Shown: positions 1 to 10,838, numbered from the stretch's first letter. The stretch is DNA of 64,000 bases from Seminavis robusta (GCA_903772945.1 CAICTM010000155.1:40634-104633); one strand, 5' to 3'. Notes: generated from the letters alone by a model not told the origin. Made by a program: numbers and translations.

Positions 1-335
1 TCACGAAACAACATGGGCACGCCATGTGTTTCTAGCAAGACCTTTGGATTGACAGGAAGACAGAGGGGAAGCGCCTTGGTACGTTCGATTTCTTCATCTT
101 CTTCATAATTCTTGGCTAGCAACAACCAATCACCATCTCGCACATCTCTAAAACTGAACTCTAGTGACTCCGAGAAGACACCTTCTCCTTTGGCAATATC
201 TCGATTGGCAACCAGCCCAACTCCATTGCAATCGTCGACGAACTCAATGCGATAATCATAAGTCGAGACTGGGCAAAGAACATAGTTGGGATTGGTGTTT
301 TCGGGGCCTTCTGGGTTGGCTGCAGCTGTGGGCAT
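1..335 (-). CDS. SET-domain-like protein, N-terminal fragment running off the left edge
   Basis: Reading leftward from an ATG at 335, the frame stays open to the window edge (111 codons and no stop), so this is the 5' part of a gene. Near residues 38-53 it contains GVGLVANRDIAKGEGVF, which fits the opening strand of SET domains (G-x-G-L-x-A-x-x-x-I-x-x-G-E-x-[VI]-F). An acidic segment, NYEEDEEIE, follows. The catalytic part of a SET domain (NHxCxPN and the final Tyr) would lie outside the window, so methyltransferase activity cannot be judged. SET proteins methylate lysines on histones or other proteins. The family call rests on this one motif. The frame is also open for some distance upstream of the ATG, so a 5' extension is possible. 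Confidence 0.5.
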   Translation of the reverse strand, partial: MPTAAANPEGPENTNPNYVLCPVSTYDYRIEFVDDCNGVGLVANRDIAKGEGVFSESLEFSFRDVRDGDWLLLAKNYEEDEEIERTKALPLCLPVNPKVLLETHGVPMLFR

Positions 336-1524
336 GATGAATTGCTGGGTGTGTGAAGAAATGGGGTTGCGACTCGTTGGTGGTTGGGTTGGTTTGTTGC
401 TTTCTTGGTATGTACAGTGGGGTGTTTACGACGAAAGACGAAAATGCGTTTGTCCGGAGGCACAGTGTCATTGGACGAATTCGATTCTCTCAGTTTCTGT
501 TGCTCTGGACAAATTTTGCGAATCGATGCCTTGCGCTGTAATTGCGCCGACGCAAAGACCTCGCAAGTAAACTCTTGCAGCTACCGGTACATTCTGCTAA
601 ATGTATGATACCGGTGCCACCAGAGCAGGCCACACTGTAAGAATCCCTACACAAATTATCTACTCCACCTCTGCTACGGTAACCTAATGTACAGCTCACG
701 CCCGTCAAAAGCCCAAGTCTGGTCCAGCTCCTCGATACCGGGGGCCAAAACAACGTTGTCCTCCAAACTAGACTAGACAGCCCATTCAACATTCTCACTC
801 AGCAAGCATTGTGCCGCATAAAGCAGAATGTTACCATGCCTATTGAACAAGACCGCAATTCTCATATTGTTCCAAGTTGTTCATTGATTGCCTCCGACAA
901 TACTGGTACTGGGTGCCTAGATGGTTGGCTCACTGTTCCCCGCTACGTACACAAACGTCTCCAAACAGCAACACCTCGATCTCAATGACGTTCAGCCTGT
1001 GTCCAACATGCCATACAGCCGAGTCGCCATGAGAAAGGAGCATTGAATCATACGGATGATATCCCAATCCTGGTCCAAGGTATCCTTGGTTAATGCCCAC
1101 CACGCACCGAAGGCGTTGTTGTTGCGCTCAGAGCCCTCTCAGGCCGCTGCAAAAGGTCAGCGATACTTGCAATCATTCCAGTCTACAGTCTATACCAATC
1201 CCGACTGCATCTTTCAAGAACTTCCCCCGCAGCAACGACACCTTGCCCCCAAGCCATCTTTCGTATACTTTGTAGCACGACCGTTGACTGATTGGTTCTT
1301 GACAAGAAGTTTGTTATAATATCACAGCTAAATAGGTGTGTAAATGCTACTGAGCTAACTTGGAGCAAACAGCGGTCACAGTGTAGCACTACTTGTGTTT
1401 CAGGAGAGCATCCCTCACACGTCTCCCCACATGATCGTACCAAACCTTGGCGTGCATGGGCTGCCTTGTGTGAAATGCAGCGCAACCATTCATGCTGCTC
1501 TTTCACGCAGCAGTCACATCAAAG
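336..1524. other. Intergenic, no gene supported
   Basis: Short ORFs occur in all frames, but none has recognisable domains or a convincing start. Nothing repeated stands out. Confidence 0.4.
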
Positions 1525-1821
1525 TTAGTTTTTGGCGTGTGCATTCTTGTCACTGCTCTTGCCGTCTTCAACTTCGACCTGGTTAATGCCACGCTCCAAG
1601 GTGATCAGTTCTTCTTCTTCGTTGATGTCTGCCGTGCTTGTTAGAACCGAGTCGATGATCTCAAGCAGCTTTGCTCTACAAAGGGGAGGGTGGGTCTTGG
1701 GGAAGAGTGTCAGAAAGTCTCCTCCGCCTGCACCTTCCTGACCCCTTCCAGGTTCTCCTTCGCGGTGTGCAGCGATGAGTAGACTGACGAGGGAATCTCC
1801 GTTTTTGGTTGGGACGGTCAT
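1525..1821 (-). CDS. Small acidic hypothetical protein (98 aa)
   Basis: A single-exon ORF starts in a good context (ACC ATG ACC). The protein has a Gly/Glu-rich linker (around EPGRGQEGAGGG), then a helix-like stretch (LLEIIDSVLTSTADINEEEE) and a Lys/Asn/Asp tail ending NAHAKN. I do not recognise a family. The amphipathic centre and acidic run look more like a real protein than a chance frame. No neighbour helps, and it could be the remnant of a larger gene or an exon of one. Confidence 0.35.
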   Translation of the reverse strand: MTVPTKNGDSLVSLLIAAHREGEPGRGQEGAGGGDFLTLFPKTHPPLCRAKLLEIIDSVLTSTADINEEEELITLERGINQVEVEDGKSSDKNAHAKN

Positions 1822-3734
1822 GGTGCGTACAGTAGTACTCCGTAGTGATCTGATGTCGATGTTTGAAGAGTCCTCCTAACTTTTTAGAAGAATGATATAT
1901 GGTCGACTGCACATCGATGAGCAAAGCAAATATTATGATAATAGAAGTGTTACTCTACCTGCAGTCTACCCACCTGATACCAGGAATTCAACAAATCAAT
2001 CAACACGAGCAGTTTGTGAGAATTGGGCGTGATGCCTGCTGAGGTCACTTGGATACTTGGATGTCACATACTAGCTAGTAGAGCGAAACGCCCCCCCCCC
2101 CCATACGGATGGACTGTCGATGGTGTTAGTGCTAACGATAATATACTAGTATGCCGCGGAAGTCGATATACTTGTGGTATCGGTACCTGGTATTTCGCCT
2201 GGTACTTTGTTCGTACATGTAGCATCTTTTTTCTGATTTCTTTGGCTCCTAAAGCTTTGAGCAGGCCAGTCACACTTCAGCCGAAGAAGACCGTCGCTTG
2301 TTTTGCTCGCACCGCCGAAAATAGAATTCCGATACGTAGCGGTGCGGTACAACAGGCTTCGTACCGATACCGTCCAAACTGCCTGACAACGAGCTTGCTC
2401 GCAACACTGAACCATACAGACCATCTGACAACGCTGATGACACCTTTGTTGAAGCCCACGAAGGGGGAGAAGAGGAACCACCAAACATCCCTCAGCGATC
2501 CAATGAGGATCGAAGTTCTGAATGGTCTTGATAGTTAGTTTTGGCCGGAATGATGACATGAACGTTAGCTATCTATCAAGAAGGTTCACATCTTAATCCC
2601 GCCGAATGGGTCGAAGCAAACTACGATGGAAAATTCGCTGGCCACCTTCTTTTTTAGTAAGCTGGTTGGACAAGGATAAAAATGCCTGCATGGACAGGTA
2701 GCTTTGGCTTCTCGAATGTGGCATTTCTCGCATTTACAGCCTTGCTTCTGAAGTTTTACTCGAATGTTGTGAGAGTAAAGATAGTTTTAAAGTTCATGTC
2801 GAATGTCGAGCTTTTTGGTTCCAAATTGAGAGCAAGCAGCTTTGAAGAATAGAAGGTACTGGTACAGAAAACAAAAGGAAGAACCAGGGGGGACGAGGAC
2901 TGCTTTGACTTAGATTTAGATTTCGTTCATAATTCTGATGTCTGCTGGAATCCGATTGATTCAATTTGCTTGAAGTGTAGGCGCTGGTACCCTTTTGGTA
3001 AAGTATCATGAAATGCAGTACTTGTAACCAAGAAGCCCCCAACAAGGTATAGGTTATCATGAGTGAGGACTCTCCCTCTAGTAGCAGAAAATGACCTTGA
3101 ATCTATACCTAGCAGGTTTCCTTCCCTCATGTACAGGTACAGGAGTACCATAATAGCCCAAGCACTGATGATTCCAATGTGGGGGGGGGGGGGGGCAACC
3201 AAAGTTACCACAGAGTCAGGCTACTGTTTTAGCAAGCAATTTGGTAGGTTCAGCCAGTCACTTTTGCTCTCATATAACTTCCTGGCACGCCCACAAGCTG
3301 ATTTGTTGCTTCTTCATCTGCAAAAGGTCTTCATCAATCAGTGATATTTGCTTCCTCAGGATACTCACGAAGAGTTGCAAGATGGGAGCTTATTTTATAA
3401 AAGGGGTGACAATGGTGACTGAAAGACAAGAATCGTGAAACCGAAACACAACACACCAACTAAGTACAACTGCACTACCCATGTGATTGCCTTCAACCAA
3501 ACAGAGGAATGGAGTCGTAAATGTGGCATTAGTGTTTATTGTACATGTATATGATTGAAGCCGGTCTCCTCTTCCACCTTTCTGGCTTGTGCTGTAGCTC
3601 TTGATGCCAGGGTTGTGTCAGAAGTCATCGAAGAAGTCTAGTAGGTCAGCACCGACATATGGCATAGTCCATTATCATTGAGGGACTCTCACGATGGTCC
3701 GTGTGCAGAGTCGTCTTGACCATGTCTTGAGTCT
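1822..3734. other. Intergenic, no gene supported
   Basis: The stretch holds poly-C (about 2092-2102) and poly-G (about 3181-3195) homopolymers. A degenerate copy of part of the ORF at 3735-3971 lies at about 3270-3375 (see findings). The other ORFs show no domain signature. Confidence 0.4.
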
Positions 3735-3971
3735 TTACTGGCCAGGTCCCTTCCCTCCTGTGCGGGTACTTCCTGGCATGCCCACATCTTCTTCATCTCC
3801 GAAAAGATCTTCATCGATCAGTGACATTGCTTCTTCGAGGATACCCACAAGCCGCTCACGTGATAGTCGTTGAGGTTGCCTGTCTCCCTGAATGCGCCTC
3901 TGCAATACAATATACGTGGTTACTGATGACCCACATTGGGGTTGAGAAGATGAATCAGTTGGCTTGGTCAT
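3735..3971 (-). CDS. Small hypothetical protein (78 aa) with a degenerate copy nearby
   Basis: The ORF starts at an ATG. It is polar at the N-terminus, then has a helix-like acidic segment (RLVGILEEAMSLIDEDLFGD) and a Gly-rich end. I recognise no family. About 450 bp away, at roughly 3270-3375, a diverged copy of the same segment still reads SLIDEDL in one frame but has stops in the homologous frame. That suggests this sequence was once part of a duplicated gene or mobile element. It could be an exon rather than a complete gene. Confidence 0.3.
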   Translation of the reverse strand: MTKPTDSSSQPQCGSSVTTYIVLQRRIQGDRQPQRLSRERLVGILEEAMSLIDEDLFGDEEDVGMPGSTRTGGKGPGQ

Positions 3972-4476
3972 GATGGCAAGGGAGAGATGGGAGCAGCAAA
4001 TGAAGTAGGCAGGTGTAAAGTGGCGATCTGGGTTTTTGTGACAGAGGAACTTTTCCTTGCAACTCTCCCAAGTGAGTTAGCTGGATACCGGCAGACCGGC
4101 AGCAGGGCTCAAGGCAACCAACCAGGCATTTCGATGACAGTCTTGAAGAATCTGGTAGCTAGCTAGCCAGCCAGAGGCATTATTGACAGCGTAAGGTTTG
4201 CACCAGTCAGCAGTGAGCAGGAAGTGGCTTCGAACCTCCAACTGAATTCGGAACTGAGGCTTTTCCAAGGACAGCTCATGAGGGGTATGTTGACGCACCA
4301 CGTAGGGCTTTCTCTAAATCTTTACTGAATTATCAATCGTACAAATATTTTAGCGGAATTATTGAACTTCTATGGATAATAGCCCCTATTGTGAAGAACA
4401 ATTCGAATTGTGAGGGGTACTGCCCCAGAAATTCAATCAGCAAGGTCGGGAACCAGACTGCAATCCTTTTATGACA
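3972..4476. other. Intergenic, nothing recognised
   Basis: AT-rich toward its right end, leading into the palindromic repeat array. No supported ORF. Confidence 0.4.
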
Positions 4477-4728
4477 GTTTCTCAAATGAGAAAGTAGTTT
4501 CTCATTTGAGAAACTAAGTTCTGAAATGAGAAAGTTAGTTTCTCATTTGGTTGAAATGAGAAACTATCTTTTGAAATGAGAAACTATATATGAAACTGCT
4601 AGTACATGTGTTGTGATTTCTGCCAGAAATGAGAAACTATTTTATCAAATGAGAAACTAAAACTGTTAGTTTCTCAAATTGAGAAACTAAAAATGAGAAA
4701 CTAAAACTAAAAATGAGAAACTAAAACT
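4477..4728. repeat. Array of TTTCTCAxxTGAGAAA palindromes
   Basis: At least a dozen copies of the half-site TTTCTCA / TGAGAAA occur in both orientations, often as the full palindrome TTTCTCATTTGAGAAACT. The spacing is irregular, so this is neither a simple tandem repeat nor a CRISPR array. Confidence 0.8.
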
Positions 4729-6877
4729 GTTTGAAAAATTTCAAAACATCATCGGGGTTTCCAGACCTTGCAGTTCTTCAAAAATACCCCTGATGACGCA
4801 CACATAGTACATGTACAGCGTACAGCACTGCAAGTACCTACTTTTTCACTGTACAGCACGTTACTGGTTCGAAGAAACAGCTTCCGAACGAGAGATGAAA
4901 TCAGGCTACCTGCATTCGGAATTCCTGAGTTGTTGAGTCGAGTCGGGGGTATGGGACAACTTGACACTGTGTTTCTGAATCAATCGAATCCTAATCTCAA
5001 TAGCTATCTCAACTAAACGTCACTGCTAGACTACTGTACCGGATGGGTGTGAGGCTGGCTGTGTGTTTTGAGGTTAATCCTATGGTGTAGTTGCCCCATA
5101 CCCCAACTACCTTAGTTGTGGATGGCCATTGAGCTATTGGTAGATGGCAATGCCGTAGCTAAGTGGGTCGTCTTGTGTTCTATGGGCTATAGAGCTCTAT
5201 CTATTGGCAAGCAAACTGCAAGGCCTTCTTCTCAAATTGCGTGTCCTACGCATTGCTTGTAATCCCGTCCTGCCTGTCCTGTCGTCCTCGACTACAGCAA
5301 GTTTAGCGGTACCGGCTCGAAAGTGCTGCCTTGAGAGTTGGAACTCAAGGGATAGAGCGAGCCGCGAAAGGAAGGCGTCGCACCTGTAGTCTGCCTTCTT
5401 TGAAGAGTAGGCCAATCCAAGCAAAGTACTACTGAAGACACTGTGGAGGCATTGTCCCCAAAGTCATTCAGTTGACTCCCCTTTCTTCTTTGCTTTCTTT
5501 CCATCAATATGACGCCTCTGAGCCCAATCCTCTCGGTTGCCGTTGTTGGGAGTGGGCTTCCACTGGCTAGCTGGCTGTGCTGGATCCTGTTTCTTTCTAG
5601 GTTGGGCTTTGTTGGTGCCTGCCTGAATTGCTTGCCCTCGTCCTCGGTGGCCACGCGATAATGAATAGTGGGCGTCGCAATGAGGTACAGCCACCTTCAA
5701 TGTTTCAATGAGCAGTGCAGCAACACTATTACTCCTTCAATGTTTGCAGCAACTCTTGCTTGGATCTCAGCTTATGCCAGCTTGGAGTTGCTTTTGCAAA
5801 GATCGACAGCGCAAGACTACGGTACCCGCCCATGGTCTCAAACTTGCATCTTGAAGTTGTCTTACACTGCCTGCTCAGAGCAAAGCATGCGACACGAGGC
5901 TCCCTATTCTTTGCCATGACTGTTTTGTTTTGAAGGATCCATTGCAGTCCCAAAGTGTTTGTGAAGAGCCATCGGATTGCTTATGGCCTGGACCTTTTGG
6001 CTTTTCTGAAGCCTTTCAATCCCAGCAGGCTCCTCGAAGCTACAGGGCAGGTTACTGGACTGCAGAGGAAGCTGTGCAGTGCAGCAGCCAAGGACGTACC
6101 GATGTTACAAAGTGCCAGTATTGTAGATATCGTTTACATCCTACATCCTACCGGTACCACGCTACACGAACCTACCGGTAGCTAGGCACCGGTACGCAGC
6201 TTAGAGGCTGATAAATCCAACGCGTGCGACATGAGGAGGCCGAAACCGAAGTCACCTTTGACATCGCCCCGATTCCATTCGTCGCTGATCGTGGTCTTGA
6301 CAAGCTAGCTCCTCGACTAGCTAGAGTCGGTGGTCAGTTGGTTTCAGACAGCGGGCGTTGCTCAGGTTCGTTGATTCCAAGTAGCTCCAAGACATCAAAT
6401 GATTCGATTCAATCGAATCCTGCACATCGTTGTCGTTTTGGAGCGACAGTCCCCTCCGGTTCTATGTACGAGTCTCCGCGATGGCAGAGTCAATTTTGCT
6501 CGCGCAGTTGATGTGGCATCTTAGTGTCCCCGTTTGGAAAGCCTTTGGCTTCAAGTCATCGCTCCTCGTTCGCCTTTTCGGGTTTCATTTTCTCGGAAGC
6601 AAGGCGCTTATCATTTCCCGAAGTCTTCCGCTGTTGTCCGCATCGCCGTTACGATAGATGTCCGTAGCAGGCACCGTGTTGTTCTCCCATACGAAATCGA
6701 AAAACTGGGAGGGATGGACAATCAAATGTTCCTCTTGGTCCTGGGATCTTAACCTGCACGCGTCCGTAGCCATCGGTATTGTCCCACGAAGCATTACCTG
6801 GAGTGCTTTCTCTCCACTCTTAGTTTGGAATCACTTCTACTACGTCATCCAACGACAATGGCGAGCTAGATTAGGTC
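4729..6877. other. Intergenic with scattered coding-like fragments
   Basis: It includes a MITE-like inverted-repeat pair (4945-5107). Two coding-like scraps occur: the minus-strand frame at 5464-5700, with QWKPTPNNGNREDW and a basic tail, and the plus-strand frame at about 6224-6345, with TEVTFDIAPIPFVADRGLDK. Neither has a supported start, extent or family, so neither is called. Confidence 0.35.
4945..5107. mobile_element. MITE-like inverted-repeat element, copy 1
   Basis: The left end GGGGGTATGGGACAACTT (4945-4962) is nearly the reverse complement of the right end AGTTGCCCCATACCCC (5089-5104). About 125 bp of non-coding DNA lies between them. A second copy with better-matched ends is at 37293-37560. 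No transposase is present, so any movement would have been in trans. Confidence 0.45.
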
Positions 6878-7603
6878 TCAGAAGTCACTATGAGATATCT
6901 CATCCGGTCCTTTCGCGCGTAGAGACCGAGCCATGTGGTACCAGGAAGAAATCCCTGCAACAAAGTACAAGAAAGCCGCCGCCGCTGCAAACTGGAAACC
7001 AGCTCCGATCTGGCAATCAGAAGGAGGCGCACACGCGCTGGTAGTACGGGCTATTAGGCCCACAAGGCAGCTCACACTCAACACCAAGAATCCCAGACCA
7101 ACCCAAGCTTTGGTCTTCTCCGTAGTAGTACTGGGTCGACAACTCAAAACTCCGGTGGCCAGACTTGTAAAGACCAATCCTCCAAGAGCGCCCACAAAAC
7201 TAGCCACTCGGCCATATCGAAAGGCTGCGTCCTCATAGCTGTAGGCTGATGCAGGCACAAATCGGAGACAAGTGTAGCCAAATAAGATATTGTCACCCTC
7301 GACAAAGCAGGTAAATATAGAAAACGTGGAACAAATTGCGCCCAGGTATCCCAGTGTCAAGGAGATGGCAGCTCGATACCCCAAAGGGTAGCAACGACTG
7401 GATTTGAAAAAACACACACAAAAAGATGGAATGCAATCGTCAGAGCACAGTGTGGCGAATCGAATCAACGAGAGGGCGGTGAAGGCAGGAGACGTTGCTC
7501 ACAACACTCACACGTTTACTGGTTCTGCTTGGACCACTGGCAAGCTTTCCAGCTCCAAATCAGGAGAACCACAATCTCCCTCCACGGTCTTCCCTTTGGT
7601 CAT
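6878..7603 (-). CDS. Four-helix (tetraspan) membrane protein, two exons
   Basis: Exon 1 (7512-7603) starts MTKGKTVEGD. A 114-nt intron (7398-7511; donor GTGAGT, acceptor CAG) splits a Val codon. Exon 2 (6878-7397) ends at a TGA, giving 203 aa. Four hydrophobic helices lie at about residues 38-60, 80-105, 120-142 and 155-180. A short acidic cytosolic N-terminus precedes them, and a Cys-containing loop lies between helices 1 and 2. The layout resembles the small claudin/tetraspan-like membrane proteins common in diatoms, most without assigned function. No catalytic or transport motif is visible. The splice is inferred from consensus and frame; without it, the second exon alone would begin with a non-conserved run. 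Confidence 0.65.
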
Positions 7604-8021
7604 CGTGCAATGATAGTGTTGTGTTGATCTGTGTTATCAGGAGGGTTACTAATGTATGTGGTCAGCCTGAGCGGACTATGTAGGGGAGGGGCGATGGAGA
7701 GGTTGTGTTGGTTTCGTGGGTTCGACAAACAAAAAGAGAAAAGAAGGGCAATGCCATGGTCGACTGAATGTCACTGGCACTGAAACGAAGATTCCGGGTG
7801 GAAAATACGACTCAAAAACGACTGATTTCTTATTTTTGGCAATCGCTGTGGACTGCTCTCGCTCTGCCGGCTGCTGCCACCGACATCACTTCGGCAAGCC
7901 AGAGAGGACCAAAGTGCGCTGAAGCAACGCAATAGCAATAGCATCTCGTCACAAGGAGAGCGGCAACTCTTGCTTCTTCCTGTACCCTAAGAACTGCTAC
8001 TAGTCGAATAGAATAGAAACC
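7604..8021. promoter_or_regulatory. Divergent intergenic region between the tetraspan and Ser/Arg-rich genes
   Basis: The two genes point away from each other, so about 420 bp must contain both 5' UTRs and both promoters. I see no TATA box or other motif I can name with confidence. Confidence 0.4.
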
Positions 8022-8444
8022 ATGAGCACGCGACGACGAAGTTCTCTCTCGCAGTCTCTGTCCAGCAGCAACGGTGGTAGTACCAGCCAACGCCGTCGAT
8101 CTTCCACCACCAATAAGCGTCCTTCGCTGAGAGACAGCGTACGACGGAGTTCCAAGAGGCTGTCTCAAAACACCATGGACGAAGTGAATATTCAATTAGG
8201 CAGGATGTCTACGACAGACGACACCCCCGCCAGTGGAAAAGAACGCCGAGCTCGACGAAAATCAAGAAAGGAAGACTATGACCGAATAAAGGATAATCGA
8301 TCGGACCGTGTGGGAGCCTTGCAAGGACAATGGTCGTCGCATCGCAGGAGTTTTATTTCGGAAGAAGAAGAACTCGATCGATTGGTCAAGGAAAGCTCAA
8401 AGTCCTGGACATGTTGTGGTGCCACGCTGTGTTGTGGGTGGTAG
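8022..8444 (+). CDS. Ser/Arg-rich small protein with a Cys-rich C-terminus (140 aa)
   Basis: A single exon starts MSTRRRSSLSQSLSSS. Residues 1-50 are Ser/Arg-rich with repeated RRxS and RRSS sites, the classic target of basophilic (PKA/AGC-type) kinases. The middle is highly charged (KERRARRKSRKED). The protein ends WTCCGATLCCGW, where paired cysteines at the extreme C-terminus could be acylated or bind metal. It looks intrinsically disordered and I recognise no named family. The start has an A at -3 and is the first ATG of the frame. Phosphorylation and acylation are inferred only from motifs. Confidence 0.6.
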   Translation: MSTRRRSSLSQSLSSSNGGSTSQRRRSSTTNKRPSLRDSVRRSSKRLSQNTMDEVNIQLGRMSTTDDTPASGKERRARRKSRKEDYDRIKDNRSDRVGALQGQWSSHRRSFISEEEELDRLVKESSKSWTCCGATLCCGW

Positions 8445-8796
8445 ACCAGCTAGTACTATGTTGTTTTCCGTTGGTTTGTGTCTGTGTGATGCTTCTGCTG
8501 CTTGGAGGCTCAACTACGAGAGTTACTAGTGTATGATAATGATTGTTCTGGATGTAATTTATTTTAAGAGCTGTAATAATCTATCTATGAGAAGAATTCA
8601 TTATAGCTTGTTAACAATTATTCACTCTTTCACATGGTGCCTGCATTGTGCTGCAAGCCACAAGTGCAATCAGAAAGAGTTGCACATCGGGTACTCTACC
8701 GGTATCAGATTGCTATGTGTAAATAGACAGGTTGTTGCCCTTTTACCGCGAATTCACAACACGTGTTTCCCATCCGCCAACAGATTGTAATAAGAC
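8445..8796. other. Convergent intergenic spacer
   Basis: Lies between two convergent 3' ends and must hold both 3' UTRs. Nothing else recognised. Confidence 0.4.
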
Positions 8797-10428
8797 TCAT
8801 GCTGGTGACGACGATGGCAACACCACCAATGTGGCTTGGAGCCGACGAGCGCAGTCCATCATGGCTTGCAAATGCGGGTTCACATCCGGTGCCGAGACTA
8901 TTCCCGTCGACAAAGCTTGGAGCACCACTGCTGGGTTTCGTTCCAACAAGCGCTCGCAATGAATGTACTGTGCCCGTCTGGCAGCTCGCTCGGGCTCCAT
9001 CAATTCCATGCCAAAAATTCCCAATCGTAGTAGTGGCGTGTCACTACTACTACTACTAGTGTCGTGATCCTTCTTCACGGAATTGTTCAAAACGGAAAAG
9101 ACCAAGGGATCATCCTCACTACATGTAGTATTCTGGTGGTCGAGCTTCTTTTTGTCTCCATTCTGCTGCTGTTGCAACAACAACCGTCTCTTCAGTTCCT
9201 TGTCATAAACGTACATGCGCGTACTGGGATCGTTCAAAATGAGTTGCAATGCACGCAGTTTTTTGAAGAGGACATCCGAAATGGAAATGGGATGAATACT
9301 GGCCTTGGCTTCCCAGAGTTGGACAATTTGAATCATGTCGTGTTGTTGCTGCTGCTGCTGTACCACCATGGCATCAAACTCGGATGTCAATCCCATGAGA
9401 TTAACATTGGAGGACATGACATGTGGCAGTCTCTTGCTGGAATTGTTTTGTTGCTTGGACTGACGCAAATGTTTCTCGGTGGGTTTGACCAAGACATTGG
9501 GGAGTACGAGTAGGGAAGAATCATCATCATTCTGGTTATTGCATTGTTCATGGAGATAGGTGGACAAGTCAATTTCTCCTTGCCGCCCCAACCGTTTGCC
9601 GCCATCTTCGATTTGTGGGGGTGGGGATGGTACCACGGCAAATTCTCGTTCCACCAATTCCAGTAGAGCATCTTTCCATTGCAGAGCAGTATTGGCGTGT
9701 ACTTCTTCTTCTTTTGATGATGATTGTTGTTCATTACATGTCTCTTTCAGCACGAGACGTTTCATCAATTCCAATTCGTTGGGTTCCTGTATAATCTTGT
9801 GGTATGTCTCGATCAATTGGGGTGCTACATCGCTGAGCAGTCGCTCCAACTTTCCTTGGTACGTCCGCCCCCTGGCAAGATAGGAAAAGAACTTGTGGGG
9901 TGACGTGTACGTTTGTTGTTGCTGTTGTTGCGGATTGCTTTCTTTTCCTCCTCCTTGTTGTTTTCTATAACGAAAGCTCTTGATATCTTGCTGTGGCAGT
10001 TGAATGCCTTGTTGGAACATGGGAGCCAAGGTGGTGTCTACAGAAATGTTGGACAAGTCTTGTTGGACAAATCGATGGGTCTGTTCCCATTGCCATTCCA
10101 TGTGCAAGTTTTGCAGTGCCACTTCAAAATCTCCCTTTTTGGAAAATCCCATCAAACAGCGAATCATGGATTTGCGATGTTGCTCCGTGACAATCATCTT
10201 GTACGGACCCACGGCATCCATGACTTGTTGCAAGTAGTCTGCCACGGATATCGTTCGCACCATCATTTCCTCGTCATCGTCGTCCACATCGGCTCGACTC
10301 ATGGCCATGCCGGAAACGAAGCGAGGACGGACGGTTGATGGCCTCTGGAACGCTGGATACAATAGTGAGGATGGACGTATTCTATTAGTAGCAGTCAAGA
10401 TCCAACCACCACAGCGGAATGCTCTCAT
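8797..10428 (-). CDS. Large protein with a PD-(D/E)XK nuclease-like signature, possibly organellar (543 aa)
   Basis: A single exon begins at the first ATG, MRAFRCGGWILTATNRIR. The first 45 residues are Arg/Ser-rich and lack acids, which suits a mitochondrial or plastid presequence. A helical region (about 60-160) carries the segment FSKKGDFEVALQNL. Gln-rich runs follow. Near residue 351 is SEFDAMVV and near 372 is VQLWEAKAS, an Asp-x20-Glu-x-Lys spacing as in the active site of PD-(D/E)XK nucleases. After that come a helix (FKKLRALQLILND) and an Arg-rich C-terminal helix (EPERAARRAQYIHCERLLER). No named family is recognised. Nuclease activity is inference from the motif and surrounding hydrophobic strands. 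The 5' end faces the ZIP gene 410 bp away. Confidence 0.75.
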   Translation of the reverse strand: MRAFRCGGWILTATNRIRPSSLLYPAFQRPSTVRPRFVSGMAMSRADVDDDDEEMMVRTISVADYLQQVMDAVGPYKMIVTEQHRKSMIRCLMGFSKKGDFEVALQNLHMEWQWEQTHRFVQQDLSNISVDTTLAPMFQQGIQLPQQDIKSFRYRKQQGGGKESNPQQQQQQTYTSPHKFFSYLARGRTYQGKLERLLSDVAPQLIETYHKIIQEPNELELMKRLVLKETCNEQQSSSKEEEVHANTALQWKDALLELVEREFAVVPSPPPQIEDGGKRLGRQGEIDLSTYLHEQCNNQNDDDSSLLVLPNVLVKPTEKHLRQSKQQNNSSKRLPHVMSSNVNLMGLTSEFDAMVVQQQQQQHDMIQIVQLWEAKASIHPISISDVLFKKLRALQLILNDPSTRMYVYDKELKRRLLLQQQQNGDKKKLDHQNTTCSEDDPLVFSVLNNSVKKDHDTSSSSSDTPLLRLGIFGMELMEPERAARRAQYIHCERLLERNPAVVLQALSTGIVSAPDVNPHLQAMMDCARRLQATLVVLPSSSPA

Positions 10429-10838
10429 CCTTCCTTCCAACCGTAGCCGTAACAACAACTAACTTGACTTGGTTGTTGTGAAGCGAGGTCCGGCTGGCTG
10501 TCAATGCCAATTGACCATCAAGACATCAAGGTTGGATCTTTCGTCTTCGAAACCTAAACCCTAAGCTTCTCAACACGCACATGGAAGAAAGCGAAACGGA
10601 TGTTGAGGTGGTGTCGAGGATCATGTGATCATGTGCATTGACGATGCCAACAAGAGTTGAGTGAGAAGAACCGAACAACAACAAGTTTAACCTTCAACAT
10701 CATCTACCGTACGGTATCAATCAAGCTAATAAGCAGAAAGGTCCACTCTGTGCATCGCTGTTCCGGAAAGATTTTCTTTTTTCTGGTTGCAAAAACTGTC
10801 CCAACCCATTCATTCCTACAATCGCTTGATCACCAATA
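10429..10838. promoter_or_regulatory. Bidirectional promoter region with a telo-box-like motif
   Basis: It separates the divergent PD-(D/E)XK-like and ZIP genes, so it probably drives both. CCTAAACCCTAA at 10553-10564 matches the plant telo-box, a promoter element of growth genes in land plants. Its role in diatoms is unknown to me. Confidence 0.35.

Noticed and set aside
2023-2559. Overlapping ORFs of 171 and 137 codons on both strands
   Set aside because: Both lack domains; the region is rich in GGTACC-type words that open frames by chance.
3181-3195. Poly-G run of about 15
   Set aside because: Simple homopolymer; possible sequencing artefact, no function inferred.
4477-4728. Possible CRISPR array
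   Set aside because: Spacing irregular, repeats palindromic and too short, eukaryotic context.
5464-5700. Minus-strand ORF with a basic tail, reminiscent of Copia gag C-terminal regions
   Set aside because: Similarity is only in composition; no zinc knuckle, protease or polymerase nearby.
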